This document shows, piece by piece, positions 1-7,902 of a DNA stretch of 64,000 bases. The notes under the pieces were generated by a model. It made no database searches. It worked only from the letters and a program-made list of their open reading frames with translations, and was not told the DNA's origin. Made by a program: the position numbers and the translations under genes. The DNA comes from Nocardiopsis alba DSM 43377 (GTDB lineage Bacteria > Actinomycetota > Actinomycetes > Streptosporangiales > Streptosporangiaceae): assembly GCF_000341225.1 (NCBI RefSeq), contig NZ_ANAC01000014.1:1-64000 (forward strand), read 5' to 3'. Positions within the stretch are counted from its first letter, which is position 1; each line of letters opens with the position of its first letter.

Positions 1-656
1 GGCTGCTGGAGCCCACCGAGGGCACCGTGGAGTTCGAGGGCCAGGACATCACCCACCTGTCCGACCGCCGCATGCGTCCTCTGCGCAACGAGGTGCAGAT
101 GGTGTTCCAGAACCCCTACTCCTCGCTCAACCCGCGTCTGACCATCGGCCAGAGCATCGGCACCGCCCTGAAGGTCCAGGGCGAGCGCGATGGCAGGCGC
201 AACCGGGTCCGGGTCCAGGAACTGTTGGAGCGGGTCGGGCTCGAACCCGATCACTACAACCGGTTCCCGCACGCGTTCTCGGGTGGTCAGCGGCAGCGGA
301 TCGCGATCGCCCGGGCGTTGATCCTCAAGCCGAAGCTGATCATCTGCGACGAGCCGGTCTCGGCGCTGGACGTGTCCACGCAGGACCAGGTGCTGCGGTT
401 GCTGTCGGAGTTGCAGGACGACTTCGGTCTGACCTACATCTTCGTGGCCCACGACCTGGCGGTGGTGCGCCAGGTCAGCGACCGGGTCGCGGTGATGTGC
501 AAGGGCGAGGTCGTCGAGATGGGCGACAGCGACGGCATCTACGAGAACCCGCGGAGCGACTACACTCGTCGACTCCTCACCGCGGCCCCGGTCCTGGACC
601 CGGACGAGGCCCGCCGCCTGCGCGCGGAACGGGCCCGGGCCGGGAGCGAGGGCTGA
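1..656 (+). CDS. Oligopeptide/dipeptide ABC transporter ATPase (OppF/DppF type), 3' part
   Basis: This is the cytoplasmic ATPase that powers an oligopeptide or dipeptide importer. The reading frame is open from base 3, so the start and the Walker A loop lie left of the window; 217 residues remain. Visible are the Q-loop region (VFQNPYSSLNPR), the ABC signature SGGQRQRIAIARAL, Walker B (LIICDEPVSALD) and the H-loop (FVAHDL). The PYSSLNPR sequence after the Q-loop is typical of the OppF/DppF family, in which this subunit pairs with an OppD-type ATPase. The C-terminal zinc-binding tail usual in the family is short here. The rest of the transporter should lie upstream. The family call is firm; the substrate is inferred only from the family. 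Confidence 0.9.
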   Translation, partial: LLEPTEGTVEFEGQDITHLSDRRMRPLRNEVQMVFQNPYSSLNPRLTIGQSIGTALKVQGERDGRRNRVRVQELLERVGLEPDHYNRFPHAFSGGQRQRIAIARALILKPKLIICDEPVSALDVSTQDQVLRLLSELQDDFGLTYIFVAHDLAVVRQVSDRVAVMCKGEVVEMGDSDGIYENPRSDYTRRLLTAAPVLDPDEARRLRAERARAGSEG

Positions 657-665
657 AGGGGGACG

Positions 666-1295
666 TCAGGAGGTCGCCCCGCGAAGGAGCGCGCGCAGCC
701 CGAAACGGAAACGGGACAGGGCCTCGTCCTCGCTCGGGGCGTCCTCACGGCCCGCGTGACGCACCTGATGTCCCACGGACCCCAGGCAATATCCCAAGAG
801 CGCGTCCCGGGTCGCGGCCACGTCCCCTCCGGTCAGGCCCGCGTCGAGAAGGGCGCCGTCCAGGAGGGCGGCGGTCCTGCGTTCGGCGAGGGTGCGCGGG
901 GCGCGGTGCATGAGCAGGGACAGCGCGCCCGAATAGGTCAGCAGCCGGGCGCGGTACCCCTCGGCCCACAGGGTGATCCTCTGTTCCCAGGGGAGTTCCT
1001 CGATCCTCTCGACGTCCTCCTCCGAGGTGCCCGCGGCCGGGAGCTCCTCGTCCTCGGGGCCCTCGTCCTCGGAGAGGCCGTTGACCACGCGCGCGGTGGT
1101 GACGTAGGCGGCGATGGCGTTGAAGAGCTGCTCCTTCCCCTTCGGGAAGTGGTGGTAGACGGCCATGGCCTCCACCTCCAGGGCGTCGCCCAGCCGCCGC
1201 ATGGACAGGCCGCCCAGCCCACGCCCTTCGATGATGTGCAGGGCCTCCACGATGATGCGTTCACGGTTGAGTCCCGCGTTGTTCCTGCTTCGCAT
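666..1295 (-). CDS. TetR family transcriptional regulator
   Basis: A DNA-binding repressor of about 209 residues. The N-terminal third is a TetR helix-turn-helix (RERIIVEALHII through LSMRRLGDALEVEAMAVYHHFPKGKEQ), followed by a variable, acidic C-terminal ligand domain. I chose the ATG at 1295 because GGAAGGA lies just upstream; an in-frame TTG 12 bases earlier has no ribosome site. It converges on the ABC ATPase with nine bases between the stops, so it is probably not that transporter's local regulator. The upstream region has the near-symmetric sequence CTACTAAGTAAG around 1323-1334, which could be an autoregulatory operator, but this is speculative. The ligand and target genes are unknown. 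Confidence 0.85.
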   Translation of the reverse strand: MRSRNNAGLNRERIIVEALHIIEGRGLGGLSMRRLGDALEVEAMAVYHHFPKGKEQLFNAIAAYVTTARVVNGLSEDEGPEDEELPAAGTSEEDVERIEELPWEQRITLWAEGYRARLLTYSGALSLLMHRAPRTLAERRTAALLDGALLDAGLTGGDVAATRDALLGYCLGSVGHQVRHAGREDAPSEDEALSRFRFGLRALLRGATS

Positions 1296-1486
1296 GGGTC
1301 CTTCCAAGGGGAGGGGCTGGATCTACTAAGTAAGGTGACAGTTCCACACGGAGAACACCACCATCGACCCGCCCCACCAAGGCTCGGATCTCCCTAAGGT
1401 GTCGATCTCGGCGGAGGGAGGAAAGTGATCCCCGTCATGTCTAGAGTGGCCCCACACGGCTGATGTGACGACCGAAGGAGAACGCG

Positions 1487-1873
1487 ATGGGAGTCGCCAA
1501 GGAGACCAGGGCCCGGGCCGAGGAGAGGCTCGCGCACGACCGGGAGGCGGCCGACCGTCTTCCCGGGCTCCTCGCGGAGGTGGCGGCCGCCGAGGACGCC
1601 CTGGACACCGCCCGGGACGGAGGCGCCCCGGCGGAGGAACTCCACGAACTCGGGGTGGCTCTGGACACGCTGCTCACCGAGGCCATGCGCGCCGCCTACG
1701 CCCACGAGCGGGTCCTGGTCGGCCCGAAGGGCTACATGGACCGGATCCAGCGCCGTAAGCGCCTGGCCCACCCCCGGGTCAAGCAGGCGACCGGGGTCGC
1801 CGAGCGTCTGCTGACCGCGCGGGAGACCCACCGCCTGCACGGCATCCAGGGAGTGCCCCGTCCCGTGGCCTGA
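1487..1873 (+). CDS. Small helical protein of unknown function
   Basis: A 128-residue soluble protein that I do not recognise. It is rich in Ala, Glu, Arg and Leu and is predicted helical throughout: an amphipathic N-terminal half (KETRARAEERLAHDREAADR), then AAEDALDTARD and ELHELGVALDTLLTEAMRAAYAHERVL, ending in a basic segment. No signal peptide, membrane span or catalytic motif is seen. The start is well supported by GAAGGAGA seven bases before the ATG. A TAGAGT box at 1442-1447 could be the -10 of its own promoter. It stands alone: the TetR gene is divergent on the left and a perfect terminator hairpin follows on the right. Codon use is normal for the region, so it is probably a real, single-gene unit. 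Confidence 0.7.
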   Translation: MGVAKETRARAEERLAHDREAADRLPGLLAEVAAAEDALDTARDGGAPAEELHELGVALDTLLTEAMRAAYAHERVLVGPKGYMDRIQRRKRLAHPRVKQATGVAERLLTARETHRLHGIQGVPRPVA

Positions 1874-1884
1874 TCACCGGTGAC

Positions 1885-1917
1885 ACGAGCCCCACGACCC
1901 GCGGTCGTGGGGCTCGT
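1885..1917 (+). terminator. Intrinsic terminator hairpin
   Basis: A perfect 14-base stem (ACGAGCCCCACGAC and its complement) with a five-base loop, 11 bases after the stop of the helical protein gene. There is no clear T-run, which is usual for actinobacterial terminators. Confidence 0.75.
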
Positions 1918-2314
1918 CCGTCGTGGACACGCCCTAGGGAGTGTTTTTGTGGATGCTTTCGTTGGGCATCGGCGGAGCCGATCCGTGGCGAGCGGCCGCC
2001 GGGCGATCTCTCGCCGGACGACGAGCGAGAGTTCCCCTACTGTGCCCTGCTACGCAGGCTCCGCAGAATCGCACAGCGGGGGCCCGCCCGGGTTCGGCTG
2101 TCCGAGCGACGTCGGCGCCGCGAGAGGAAGCCCGGCCCCGCGTGAAACACCGCGCGCGTCAGCGCGACCGTTGAGGGTGGTGGCGGGTGACGGCGCGGGA
2201 GGAATGATCCACAAAAGCGCGACCTAGGGTCGAACGGCGGACGATAGGTTGGTGAGGCGTCCGGATCGATTCCGGAGCGTAGACAGGCGAGCCACGTGGG
2301 GAGCGAAGAAGGGC
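1918..2314. other. Non-coding stretch with a candidate promoter
   Basis: No convincing gene. One frame (about 2003-2142) reads like a basic protein tail but has no start codon or ribosome site, so it could at most be a decayed remnant. TAGGGT at 2225-2230 is a plausible -10 box for the GntR gene that follows. Confidence 0.4.
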
Positions 2315-2677
2315 ATGGCGGAGTTCATCCGCATCGATCCAACGTCGAAGGTACCGCCCTACGAACAGATCAGGGCTCTGGTCGCGATCGCGGCGGCCAA
2401 CGGCGAGCTGCCGGTCGGCTACCGGCTGCCGACCGTCCGGGCCCTGGCGGGCCGGCTCTCGGTGGCGGTGAACACCGTCGCCCGCGCCTACCGTGAGCTC
2501 GAACAGGCCGGGGTGGTGGAGACCCGAGGGCGCTCGGGGACCTTCATCGCCGCGGCGGGCGACGACCAACGCGCCGAGGCCCTGGCCTCGGCCAGAGAGT
2601 ACGCCGAGGTCATCAACCGGGTGGGGTTGGACCACGAGGAGGCCGTCGAGATCCTGCGGGCCGCGCTGGAGGGATGA
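2315..2677 (+). CDS. GntR family regulator, YtrA subfamily
   Basis: A short regulator of 120 residues. Residues 1-75 are a winged helix-turn-helix: VPPYEQIRALVAIAAANGEL, LPTVRALAGRLSVAVNTVAR and the wing ETRGRSGTFIA. What follows is only a short helical dimerisation tail (EYAEVINRVGLDHEEAVEIL). This small tail, in place of a large ligand domain, is the mark of the YtrA subgroup, which usually represses ABC exporter operons or its own gene. The ATG at 2315 has GAAGAAGGG upstream; an in-frame GTG 66 bases earlier would add residues with no family counterpart. No transporter lies beside it, and a terminator follows directly, so it looks monocistronic. Confidence 0.85.
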   Translation: MAEFIRIDPTSKVPPYEQIRALVAIAAANGELPVGYRLPTVRALAGRLSVAVNTVARAYRELEQAGVVETRGRSGTFIAAAGDDQRAEALASAREYAEVINRVGLDHEEAVEILRAALEG

Positions 2678-2691
2678 CCCCGCCGGCCACG

Positions 2692-2731
2692 GGCCCCTTC
2701 CGCGGACGGACCCCCGGACGCGGGAGGGGCC
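2692..2731 (+). terminator. Intrinsic terminator hairpin after the GntR gene
   Basis: A 13-base stem (GGCCCCTTCCGCG) with one G-U pair and a 14-base loop, starting 15 bases after the stop codon. Confidence 0.65.
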
Positions 2732-2869
2732 TCGTCGGTTCCCTCCCACGTCGAAGTCGGCCTCAAGTGGCCGGCTGTGACTCCGGTGATCCGAGAGGTC
2801 GATCCGTCCCGTTATGGTCGGAGGGCCGTCTCCTCGGCGGCTTCGAACGACAACCCCAAGGAGGCTCCG

Positions 2870-3313
2870 ATGAGTAGGAGATCCGGCGGAGGACGTTCGT
2901 CGGGCGGACGTTCCGGCGGAGGACGATCGGGTGGCGGGCGATCGGGTGGCGGCGCCTCCCGGAAGGGTGGAGGTTTCTCCTCGCGCGGTGGTGGGCGCGG
3001 TGGTTCCTCCCGGTCGGGCGGCTTCTCCTCCGGGGGCGGCGCGTCCCGCCCCGGTGGCGGTTTCAACTCGCGGAGCGGACGCCCCGCGCGGTCCTCCGGA
3101 AGGTCGAGGGGGACGGGGCGCTCGTACGTTCCCCCGTCCTCGTCGGGACGCCGGAACCGTTACCACCACCAGGAACACCGGCATCACTACCACGACGGTC
3201 CCCGCTTCTCCCCGCGCACCGGGGGAGTGGGCGCGGTCCTGGGCTGTGTCTTCGTCGCGGCGATCGTCGTCATCGCGGGAGTGTTCGGGCTTTTCGCCCT
3301 CTTCCTCCTCTGA
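2870..3313 (+). CDS. Gly/Ser/Arg-rich protein with a C-terminal membrane anchor
   Basis: A 147-residue protein of striking composition. Residues 1 to about 90 are almost only Gly, Ser and Arg in short near-repeats (SGGGRSGGGRSGGG, SSRGGGRGGSSRSGG). A Tyr/His patch follows (YHHQEHRHHYHD), then one hydrophobic helix at about 121-147 (AVLGCVFVAAIVVIAGVFGLF) ending at the C-terminus. It is thus a tail-anchored protein with a flexible, basic cytoplasmic domain. RGG-type tracts in other proteins bind nucleic acid, but that role is only a guess here. The start is fixed by AAGGAGG eight bases before the ATG. A lipoprotein gene follows 87 bases later on the same strand and may be cotranscribed. Confidence 0.75.
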   Translation: MSRRSGGGRSSGGRSGGGRSGGGRSGGGASRKGGGFSSRGGGRGGSSRSGGFSSGGGASRPGGGFNSRSGRPARSSGRSRGTGRSYVPPSSSGRRNRYHHQEHRHHYHDGPRFSPRTGGVGAVLGCVFVAAIVVIAGVFGLFALFLL

Positions 3314-3400
3314 TCCCCCGTCCCCATCTTTCTTCCCCTTCCCCTCTCCGGCCCCAGGGCCGTCCCCCTGTAGAACCACGAGAAGGAACGAGCTTCACCC

Positions 3401-3817
3401 GTGTCCCACCCTCGAACCCCCGCCCGTGCCCTCGCCCTCACCGCGGGCGCGCTGGCGCTTCCCCTGCTGCTGACCGCCTGTTCCGGGAACAAGGCCGAGA
3501 TCGAGGCGGCCTGCGCCGACATCCAGAGCAACATCAGCGCCGTCGACATGGCGGCCTCCAGCATCGAGCAGGACCTGCTGGTGGACGGCGTGCCCTACCA
3601 GGACCAGCACGCCGAGGAACTGGAGGCCCACCTGGCGGACGTGGAACGTCTGGAGGAGGCGGCCAGGGGGAGTCTGGAGGCCGACGCCGCCGAGCGCGCG
3701 GACGCCGTCTACGCGATCCTCGACGAGCTGGACCAAGGCGACGAGGCCGGTCTGGCCGACGCCCTGACCTGGACCGCCGACACCCATGACACGATCCTGG
3801 CGGCCTGCGGCTTCTGA
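3401..3817 (+). CDS. Small lipoprotein of unknown function
   Basis: A 138-residue exported lipoprotein. The signal peptide has a basic start (HPRTPARA), a hydrophobic core (LALTAGALALPLLL) and the lipobox LTAC, giving the lipidated cysteine at residue 27. The mature part is acidic and helical (IEAACADIQSNISAVDMAAS; LEAHLADVERLEEAARGSLE), with one further cysteine near the C-terminus, so a disulfide with Cys34 is possible. No known domain is recognised. The start is a GTG, with AGAAGGA about 13 bases upstream, which is rather far. It may share a transcript with the Gly-rich protein gene upstream. Confidence 0.75.
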   Translation: MSHPRTPARALALTAGALALPLLLTACSGNKAEIEAACADIQSNISAVDMAASSIEQDLLVDGVPYQDQHAEELEAHLADVERLEEAARGSLEADAAERADAVYAILDELDQGDEAGLADALTWTADTHDTILAACGF

Positions 3818-3829
3818 GGACGACGAGCA

Positions 3830-3863
3830 GGCGGGGCGGGACCGACATCGGTCCCGCCCCGCC
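3830..3863. terminator. Bidirectional terminator hairpin
   Basis: A perfect 16-base stem (GGCGGGGCGGGACCGA) with a two-base apex, between the convergent lipoprotein and small membrane protein genes. It can serve both strands. Confidence 0.75.
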
Positions 3864-3891
3864 TTCTCGCGTGTGGCCGGGGGAGGGGCTC

Positions 3892-4242
3892 TCAGCGACG
3901 CAGCCCCGTGATCGAGACCAGGTAGAAGACGATCAGCCCCAGCCAGGTGACGAACACGCCGCCCACCCCGATCATCGCGGCGGACATGGCGGTCAGGGGG
4001 ATGCTGACGCCCAGGCACACCAGTGACAGGACCATACGCACGTTGTTGGAGGGCAGCCCTCGACGGCCCCGATCCTCGCCCATACGGCGTTCCACATGGT
4101 GTCGGATGCGCTCGTCGATGGAATCGTCGACACGTTCGACGAGGGAGGCGGCGATCGCGTCGTCGTACTCGGGGCCCAGCTCACGGCCCGCGCGCAGGGC
4201 GGCGGCGATCTCGTCCCTGTTGGTACCGGGATCTTTGGTCAT
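3892..4242 (-). CDS. Small two-span membrane protein
   Basis: A 116-residue protein with a soluble, charged N-terminal half and two transmembrane helices at the end. Residues 1-60 hold an acidic then basic segment (DEIAAALRAGRELGPEYDDA; DERIRHHVERRMGEDRGRR); helices follow at about 69-90 (VRMVLSLVCLGVSIPLTAMSA) and 92-113 (IGVGGVFVTWLGLIVFYLV). Similar small proteins with this helical N-terminus and a TM pair are common in actinobacteria without a known function. The ATG at 4242 fits best; an in-frame TTG 30 bases upstream is possible. It is transcribed away from the sigma factor gene's terminator. Confidence 0.7.
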   Translation of the reverse strand: MTKDPGTNRDEIAAALRAGRELGPEYDDAIAASLVERVDDSIDERIRHHVERRMGEDRGRRGLPSNNVRMVLSLVCLGVSIPLTAMSAAMIGVGGVFVTWLGLIVFYLVSITGLRR

Positions 4243-4353
4243 CGGACCATCATTCCACCGGAATCCGGGCAAGGGGGAGGCCTTCGGCGGAACCCGGGGG
4301 AAGATCGGGGGAACCCCGATACGGGAGGGCGCACGAGGGCGCTCCGAAGACGA

Positions 4354-4385
4354 CGGAGCCGCCCTCCCGAGGGAGAGCGGCTCCG
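4354..4385 (-). terminator. Terminator of the sigma factor gene
   Basis: A nine-base perfect stem (CGGAGCCGC), extended inward by the near-complementary CTCCC/GGGAG, 16 bases beyond the sigma factor stop. Confidence 0.65.
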
Positions 4386-4401
4386 AACGCGTCGTACTCT
4401 T

Positions 4402-5814
4402 CTAGCTGGCGAAGTCCAGCAGCTGCTGGGCCCGGCTCGGGTGACGCAGCTTGGACAGCGACTGCTTCTCCAGCTGCCGGATCCGCTCGCGGGTCAGCCC
4501 CAGGTGCTTGCCGATCTCGTCCAGGGTGCGCGGACGCCCGTCCATCAGTCCGAACCGCAGCGACATGATGGTCGCCTCGCGCGGCTCCAGGTCGGACAGC
4601 GCGTTACGGAGCTGGTCCGCCATGAGCTGACGGTCGACCACCTCGGAGGCCTCCGAGGCGTCCACGTCCTCGATCAGGTCGCCGATACGGGTCTCGCCGT
4701 CCTCGCCGATCGTCGAGTCGAGGCTGATGGGCTGACGGGTGACCCGCAGCAGCTCCTCGATCTGGGCCGGGGTCTTGTCCAGCTCCAGCGCCAGCTCCTC
4801 CGGCGTGGGCTCACGGCCCAGCGCCTGGTGCATGTCGCGCTCCAGCCTGCTCACCTTGCTGAGCAGCTCCAGCACGTGCACGGGGAGACGGATGGTGCGC
4901 GCGGAGTCGGCGAACCCTCGCTGGATGGCCTGACGGATCCACCACATGGCGTATGTGGAGAACTTGAAGCCCTTGGTGTAGTCGAACTTCTCGACCGCGC
5001 GGATCAGCCCCAGGTTGCCCTCCTGGACCACGTCCAGCAGGGACATCCCCCGGTCGCTGTACTTCTTGGCCACGGACACGACCAGGCGGAGGTTGGCCTC
5101 CAGCATGTGGGACTTGGCCTTGCGACCGTCCTCGGCCACCCACTCGAGCTCCTCGCGCTCGACGTCGGCCATGGGGACGGACTCGTCGATCTCGCCGTGC
5201 AGACCCAGGCGGTACTCGGCGTAGAGTCCGGCCTCCACACGCTTGGCCAGGTCGACCTCCTGCTCGGCGGTGAGCAGCTGGCGACGTCCGATCGCCTTGA
5301 GGTAGGTGTGGACCGAGTCGCCCATGGCGGGTGACTGGTCGTCGAGGTCGGCCTCACCGGTCTCCGGGTCGGTGGTGGCCTGGGTGGTCTCGGTCTTCTT
5401 GGTGCGGCGCGTGGAGCGGGCCTTCCTCCGTGGGGAGGCGGTCTTCTTGCGCGTCGCGACCTTGCCGGATGCGGCCTTGGGTGCCTCGTCGGTGTCGGGC
5501 ACCGTCGCGATGAGAGTGTTTTCCAGCACGTCGTCCTCGGCGTCAGGGTCGGCCACCTTCGCGGAATCCTCGCCCCCGTCGGCGAGTCGGACCCCGTTCT
5601 CGGTGAGTTCACGCAGGATGGAGCGGCCGTCACTGGAGGTGACTCCGGCCGCGGTGAGAGCGGTACGTAGTTCGGGGAGGGACAGATGTCCCTGAGCACG
5701 TCCCTGGGCGAGCAGGTCGGACAGGGCCGCGTGGGCCTCGGGGGCCGGGTTCTGAGCGGTTCCGTCGTCGGCCTCGACCGTTCGGCCGGAGGCCGCCAGG
5801 GTAGTGCTCGTCAT
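4402..5814 (-). CDS. RNA polymerase sigma-70 factor (RpoD/HrdB-SigB-like)
   Basis: A 470-residue sigma-70 that directs RNA polymerase to -35/-10 promoters. Residues 25-80 resemble region 1.1; a basic, low-complexity linker lies at about 110-145; region 1.2 starts near 163 (GDSVHTYLKAIGRRQLLTAE); region 2 carries the -10-reading helix (FKFSTYAMWWIRQAIQRGFA); region 4 ends in the -35-reading helix (TLDEIGKHLGLTRERIRQLE) and LSKLRHPSRA. The ATG at 5814 has GGAGGTG upstream; an ORF extension of 26 residues has no such site. Regions 1.2, 2.4 and 4.2 differ from the usual HrdB wording, and the protein does not end in the LRDYLD-type tail of principal factors. It may therefore be a second, non-essential (group 2) sigma; this is not settled. 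Confidence 0.88.
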   Translation of the reverse strand: MTSTTLAASGRTVEADDGTAQNPAPEAHAALSDLLAQGRAQGHLSLPELRTALTAAGVTSSDGRSILRELTENGVRLADGGEDSAKVADPDAEDDVLENTLIATVPDTDEAPKAASGKVATRKKTASPRRKARSTRRTKKTETTQATTDPETGEADLDDQSPAMGDSVHTYLKAIGRRQLLTAEQEVDLAKRVEAGLYAEYRLGLHGEIDESVPMADVEREELEWVAEDGRKAKSHMLEANLRLVVSVAKKYSDRGMSLLDVVQEGNLGLIRAVEKFDYTKGFKFSTYAMWWIRQAIQRGFADSARTIRLPVHVLELLSKVSRLERDMHQALGREPTPEELALELDKTPAQIEELLRVTRQPISLDSTIGEDGETRIGDLIEDVDASEASEVVDRQLMADQLRNALSDLEPREATIMSLRFGLMDGRPRTLDEIGKHLGLTRERIRQLEKQSLSKLRHPSRAQQLLDFAS

Positions 5815-5879
5815 CGGGGCACCTCCCTCCCTTCCAAGACGTGTGGCACGTGGCGGAGGGTCACCGCCGGCTGGACGCG

Positions 5880-5908
5880 CCAATATGTCCAACGTGTCGG
5901 CGAGTCAA
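5880..5908 (-). promoter_or_regulatory. Candidate promoter of the sigma factor gene
   Basis: On the minus strand TTGACT (5908-5903) is followed after 17 bases by TATTGG (5885-5880), about 66 bases before the start codon. The -35 is good and the -10 weak. Confidence 0.35.
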
Positions 5909-6214
5909 ATGTTCCCTGTCTCGATTGGATATCGGAGAGGGTGGCATAGATCACTGCTCCGTGAGTGGCGGTGAGCGGGGTCGTGCGGGTAAAGGAGACG
6001 ACTCCGCGCCGGTGTTCCGAACGTTCGACCCGAGGCCGCCCGGGCGTTCGAGAGGCCGCGCGTACGTGGACGGGTGGAACCATGACTGTCGCCAACTGCG
6101 GACCTCCTCTGGGCGGGGGCCGAAGGAACCGGGTACTCGGGTAGACGTCAGGGAGCTTTGGGAAGTTCCCCGCCTTTTCGGACCGGTCCGGGAGCGACCG
6201 TGGTCGAAAGGAGG

Positions 6215-6285
6215 CCGGGGGCGTGTTCGGCCCCCGGACGGTCCCGTGTCGGCGGGTGTTCGCGCCATCGGGAACGACACCCGCC
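6215..6285 (-). terminator. Two terminator-like hairpins after menE
   Basis: CCGGGGGC/GCCCCCGG (6215-6237) and GGCGGGTGT/ACACCCGCC (6251-6285) lie 130-200 bases downstream of the menE stop. Either could end the menE transcript. Confidence 0.45.
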
Positions 6286-6417
6286 GCGGCCAGGGTCCCA
6301 TGGGTTCGGTCCACACCGGTAACCCCGCTTCGTCCGGGCCGTTATCGAGAGCCCGGGAGAGGGGGGCGGCAGGCCCTTCCCCGAGGACGAACACGAGGTG
6401 GTGGAGGGACGGACCTC

Positions 6418-7671
6418 TCAGGAGGAGGCGCGAAGAGAGAGCAGATCCGGTTTTCCGGAGGCGAGCATCGGAAGCTCCGGACGCAGGTCCAACTCCCGCG
6501 GCGCCGCGTAGGAGGGCAGGTGCGCGCGCACCATGTCCCGAAGTTCGGTCAACACCGGCGGGTCGGCAGGGTCCACGGGGACCACGACGGCGCTGACCCG
6601 CTCGCCCCACTCCGGGTCGGGGCGACCCACGACCACGACCTCGGCCACCTTCGGATGCCCCGACAGGATCTCGGAGACCGGCCCCGGCACGACCTTGTGG
6701 CCGCCGGTGTTGATCACCTCGTCCATCCGGCCCAGGATCCGCAGCCGCCCCTCCTCGTCGAGCCGCCCCAGGTCGTTGGTGCGCAGAAGACGCGGACCGG
6801 AGGAACCGTCGCTCAGAGCGCCGGGATCCGGGGCCACGCCCGGAGGCAGGCGGTAGTCGGTGAGCAGGGTGGGGCCGCCGATCAGGACACGGCCGGGCTC
6901 ACCGGGTGTCTCGGAGTCGACCTGGATCCGTACACCGTCCAAGGGGACGCCGTCGTAGACGCAACCACCACAGGTCTCGCTCATGCCGTAGGTGGTGAAC
7001 ACACGCCCGCCCGCCGAACGGGCCCGCTCCAACAGCTCCGGTTCGGCCGCCGCTCCGCCCAGCAGGATCGCCCCGAGACCGGACAGGTCGACACCGGCGG
7101 ACAGAAGCCTGCGCAACTGGGTGGGGACCAGGGAGACATGGGTGGGGGAGGCCTCGACGAGGCCGGGGAAGGTGTCGGTGTCGAAACGCGCGTGCACCGC
7201 CTCCGTCCCCCCGACCAGGGCCCGGACCATGACCTGGATCCCGGAGATGTGACCGGCCGGAAGGACGCACAACCAGGTGTCCCCGTCCTTCGCGCCGATC
7301 CGGTCCAGGGAGGCGCGCGCCGAGGCGGTGAGGGCCCCGGCCGACAGCTCCACCCCCTTGGGCGTGCCGGTGGACCCGGAGGTGGTGACGACCAGCGCGG
7401 CGTCGTCGCCCACGGGAAGGGCGTCGGCGAGCGGGACCACACCGTCCGGAGTGCGCAGGGAGGAGGGACGCATCGCCTCCAGGAGCCCTCGGACCCGGGC
7501 GTCGGGGGTGCCGTCGGGGATCGGCAGCAGAGCCGGCCCCGTGCCCTCCAGAGCCTCGGCGAGCAGGCGGTTCAGAGCCTTCGGGGACATACCGCGTACC
7601 GCCTGAAGGGGACGCGCTCCTTCGAGGGAGGAAGAGGAAGGGGACCGGTGTTCACTCGCTGCTGCTGCCAC
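6418..7671 (-). CDS. menE: o-Succinylbenzoate-CoA ligase MenE
   Basis: This enzyme adenylates o-succinylbenzoate and joins it to CoA, making the substrate of MenB in menaquinone synthesis. It belongs to the ANL superfamily: the P-loop is VVTTSGSTGTPKGVELS, the A5 motif is FTTYGMSETCGG, and the C-terminal hinge is DLGRLDEEGRLRILGRMDEVI, with the catalytic lysine near the end (LASGKPDLLSLR). The compact length is typical of actinobacterial MenE. The start is uncertain: the GTG at 7671 (417 residues) retains an upstream RPLQAVRG stretch that relatives seem to have, while the ATG at 7590 would give 390 residues; neither has a strong ribosome site. It is divergent from menB-menC, so one 231-base region probably controls both. 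Confidence 0.9.
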   Translation of the reverse strand: MAAAASEHRSPSSSSLEGARPLQAVRGMSPKALNRLLAEALEGTGPALLPIPDGTPDARVRGLLEAMRPSSLRTPDGVVPLADALPVGDDAALVVTTSGSTGTPKGVELSAGALTASARASLDRIGAKDGDTWLCVLPAGHISGIQVMVRALVGGTEAVHARFDTDTFPGLVEASPTHVSLVPTQLRRLLSAGVDLSGLGAILLGGAAAEPELLERARSAGGRVFTTYGMSETCGGCVYDGVPLDGVRIQVDSETPGEPGRVLIGGPTLLTDYRLPPGVAPDPGALSDGSSGPRLLRTNDLGRLDEEGRLRILGRMDEVINTGGHKVVPGPVSEILSGHPKVAEVVVVGRPDPEWGERVSAVVVPVDPADPPVLTELRDMVRAHLPSYAAPRELDLRPELPMLASGKPDLLSLRASS

Positions 7672-7816
7672 GGTGCCCCAGGGTACGCCCGGTGGAAGGA
7701 TGACGGATCCGCCGCGTGACGACGCGTCGCGCGTGACCGAGACCCTTCGGGTCGGGCCGCGCGACGTCCGAGGGTCGGGCGCGTGCCGTTGGTCCCGGCC
7801 CGCCTGGCAGAATGCG

Positions 7817-7822
7817 TAGGGT
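7817..7822 (+). promoter_or_regulatory. Candidate -10 box for menB-menC
   Basis: TAGGGT, 80 bases before the menB start, matches the TANNNT form seen elsewhere in the window. No convincing -35 is seen. Confidence 0.3.
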
Positions 7823-7902
7823 CGACACTTGGACGCGGAGGTCTTCGGGCCGTTTCGTGTCCGGGTCGTCCCCTGAAGTCCGCGTGAGGAGAAGTAGTAG
7901 CC

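Larger units (their letters stand above)
5815..6417. other. 603-base intergenic region without a convincing gene
   Basis: It lies between the sigma factor gene and menE, both on the minus strand. The part next to the sigma gene is relatively AT-rich and probably holds its promoter; the part next to menE has two terminator-like hairpins. Short ORFs here lack good ribosome sites. Confidence 0.5.

Noticed and set aside
1918..2314. Decayed transposase
   Set aside because: One basic reading frame looks protein-like, but there are no inverted repeats, target duplication or recognisable transposase motifs.
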